64,000 nucleotides of DNA from Ahrensia sp. (GTDB lineage Bacteria; Pseudomonadota; Alphaproteobacteria; Rhizobiales; Rhizobiaceae), in NCBI GenBank assembly GCA_002698425.1, contig NZXU01000050.1, forward strand, positions 193,126 through 257,125, given 5' to 3'. The notes beneath the pieces are model-generated. The model was not told the DNA's origin. It saw nothing but the letters and a program-made list of their open reading frames with translations, and ran no database searches. Of this stretch, positions 63,231 through 64,000 are shown piece after piece (the first letter of the stretch is position 1; each line of letters opens with the position of its first letter). A program made the translations under genes and the position numbers.

Positions 63231-64000
63231 CGGTTTTCATTTTCGGCGCAGGTTATTCGGGCAGTGCATATGGCCGTCTCGCGGCCGGGCGCGGCATCAC
63301 GGTGCATGGCACAACACGCGACAAGCAGAAGCTGGACGGGCTGCGCGCCGCCGGCATTGCGCCGCATCTCTTCGACGGGAGCGCTTCCGGCGACCAAATG
63401 GCGGCGCTCGCGGACACGACGCATCTGGTGATCTCGATCGCGCCGGGACCGGATGGCGACCCGGTGCTCGAGATAATGCGCGACGCAATTGCATCCATGG
63501 AGCGCCTGGAATGGATCGGCTACCTCTCCACGGTCGGCGTCTATGGTAATCATGACGGCGATTGGGTCGACGAAGAGACTGACTGCCGGCCGGTGTCGCA
63601 GCGCTCCGTGCAGCGCGTCGCCGCCGAAATGGCGTGGCAGGATTTCGCCGACACAATCGGCAAACCCCTGTCGATCCTCAGGCTTTCCGGGATCTATGGG
63701 CCGGGCCGCAACGCCTTCGTCAATCTGGAAACCGGCAAGGCGAAGCGGCTGATCAAGCCCGGCCAAGTGTTCAACCGCATCCATGTCGAGGACATTGCGC
63801 GGGCGCTCGACTTCCTTGCCGAGAGGCGGCAGGACGGCGTTTTCAACGTCACGGACGACCTGCCGGCGCCGCCGCAGGATGTTGTCGAATATGCAGGCTC
63901 TTTAATGAAAGTTGATTTGCCGCCCGCAATCGACTTTGCGAGCGCCACAATTTCGCCAATGGCCCGCTCCTTTTACGGGGAGAACAAGCGCGTCTCGAAC
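63209..64000 (+). CDS. NAD(P)-dependent SDR epimerase-like protein, 3'-truncated
   Basis: The frame runs to the window edge (264 codons, no stop). An N-terminal Rossmann motif FIFGAGYSGSAYGRLAA is followed by LSTVGVYGNHDGDWVDEET and LRLSGIYGPGRNAFVN, as in YeeZ-like atypical extended SDRs. The usual catalytic Tyr-x-x-x-Lys is not evident, which is common in that group. The start is uncertain: ATG 63209 or GTG 63227, the latter overlapping the queG stop (GTGA). It is probably co-transcribed with queG. Confidence 0.8.
   Translation, partial: MDGNGAVTVFIFGAGYSGSAYGRLAAGRGITVHGTTRDKQKLDGLRAAGIAPHLFDGSASGDQMAALADTTHLVISIAPGPDGDPVLEIMRDAIASMERLEWIGYLSTVGVYGNHDGDWVDEETDCRPVSQRSVQRVAAEMAWQDFADTIGKPLSILRLSGIYGPGRNAFVNLETGKAKRLIKPGQVFNRIHVEDIARALDFLAERRQDGVFNVTDDLPAPPQDVVEYAGSLMKVDLPPAIDFASATISPMARSFYGENKRVSN

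Overview
The window is a high-GC chromosomal segment from an alphaproteobacterium, most likely order Hyphomicrobiales (Rhizobiales). The evidence is a Usg-family protein, DUF2267, a TPP-riboswitch ykoFEDC transporter cluster, a TctDE/TctCBA system, QueG, SNase-like membrane proteins and a CCTCATCCTGAGG-type palindromic repeat. Genes are dense on both strands with few gaps. I see no insertion sequence, prophage, integrase, CRISPR array or rRNA.

Layout. 1-5125: dppABCDF dipeptide ABC importer (dppA cut by the window edge). 5246-6800: small membrane and envelope proteins (cytochrome b561, glycine-zipper lipoprotein, DUF1294, a 42-residue single-helix protein). 7111-9567: gyrB. 9685-13419 (minus): ykoF-ykoE-ykoD-ykoC thiamine/HMP ECF transporter under a TPP riboswitch. 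13581-16836: ATP-grasp protein, acyl-CoA ligase, cupin. 16954-21158: periplasmic electron-transfer/metal cluster (His-rich exported protein, cytochrome c'-like protein with a Met/Gly insertion, di-haem cytochrome c, TAT multicopper oxidase, mono-haem cytochrome c, membrane protein). 21253-25385: a divergent pair in which an AraC-type regulator is fused in one polypeptide to an acetamidase/formamidase, facing a TAT-exported acetamidase/formamidase. 25537-26731: Crp/Fnr regulator and divergent Met/His-rich exported protein. 26725-36421: reductase/LysR pair, LOG protein, ChaN-like protein, MscS channel, Usg, two SNase-like paralogues, GDPD. 36659-38578: pncA-pncB NAD salvage. 38808-42918: MaoC hydratase, thioesterase, GAF-GGDEF-EAL protein, aldo/keto reductase. 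43008-49280: two-component system plus ABC-type binding protein, divergent from tctCBA. 49392-55161: cytochrome P450, HyuA-like protein, malate synthase G. 55201-57022: slipin (SPFH) gene preceded on the same strand by two tandem degenerate tRNA-like sequences, a possible third, a sigma54-like element and a far-upstream palindrome. 57107-64000: VOC protein, divergent TetR unit, sugar oxidoreductase/kinase, GST, QueG and a truncated SDR.

The strongest candidates for something little described are (i) the AraC-amidase fusion opposite its exported enzyme paralogue, and (ii) the tRNA-like/slipin unit, whose arrangement recalls RtcR-controlled RNA-repair loci although no rtc gene is in the window. 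Secondary points are the metal-binding periplasmic cluster and paired SNase-like proteins of which one has lost a catalytic glutamate.
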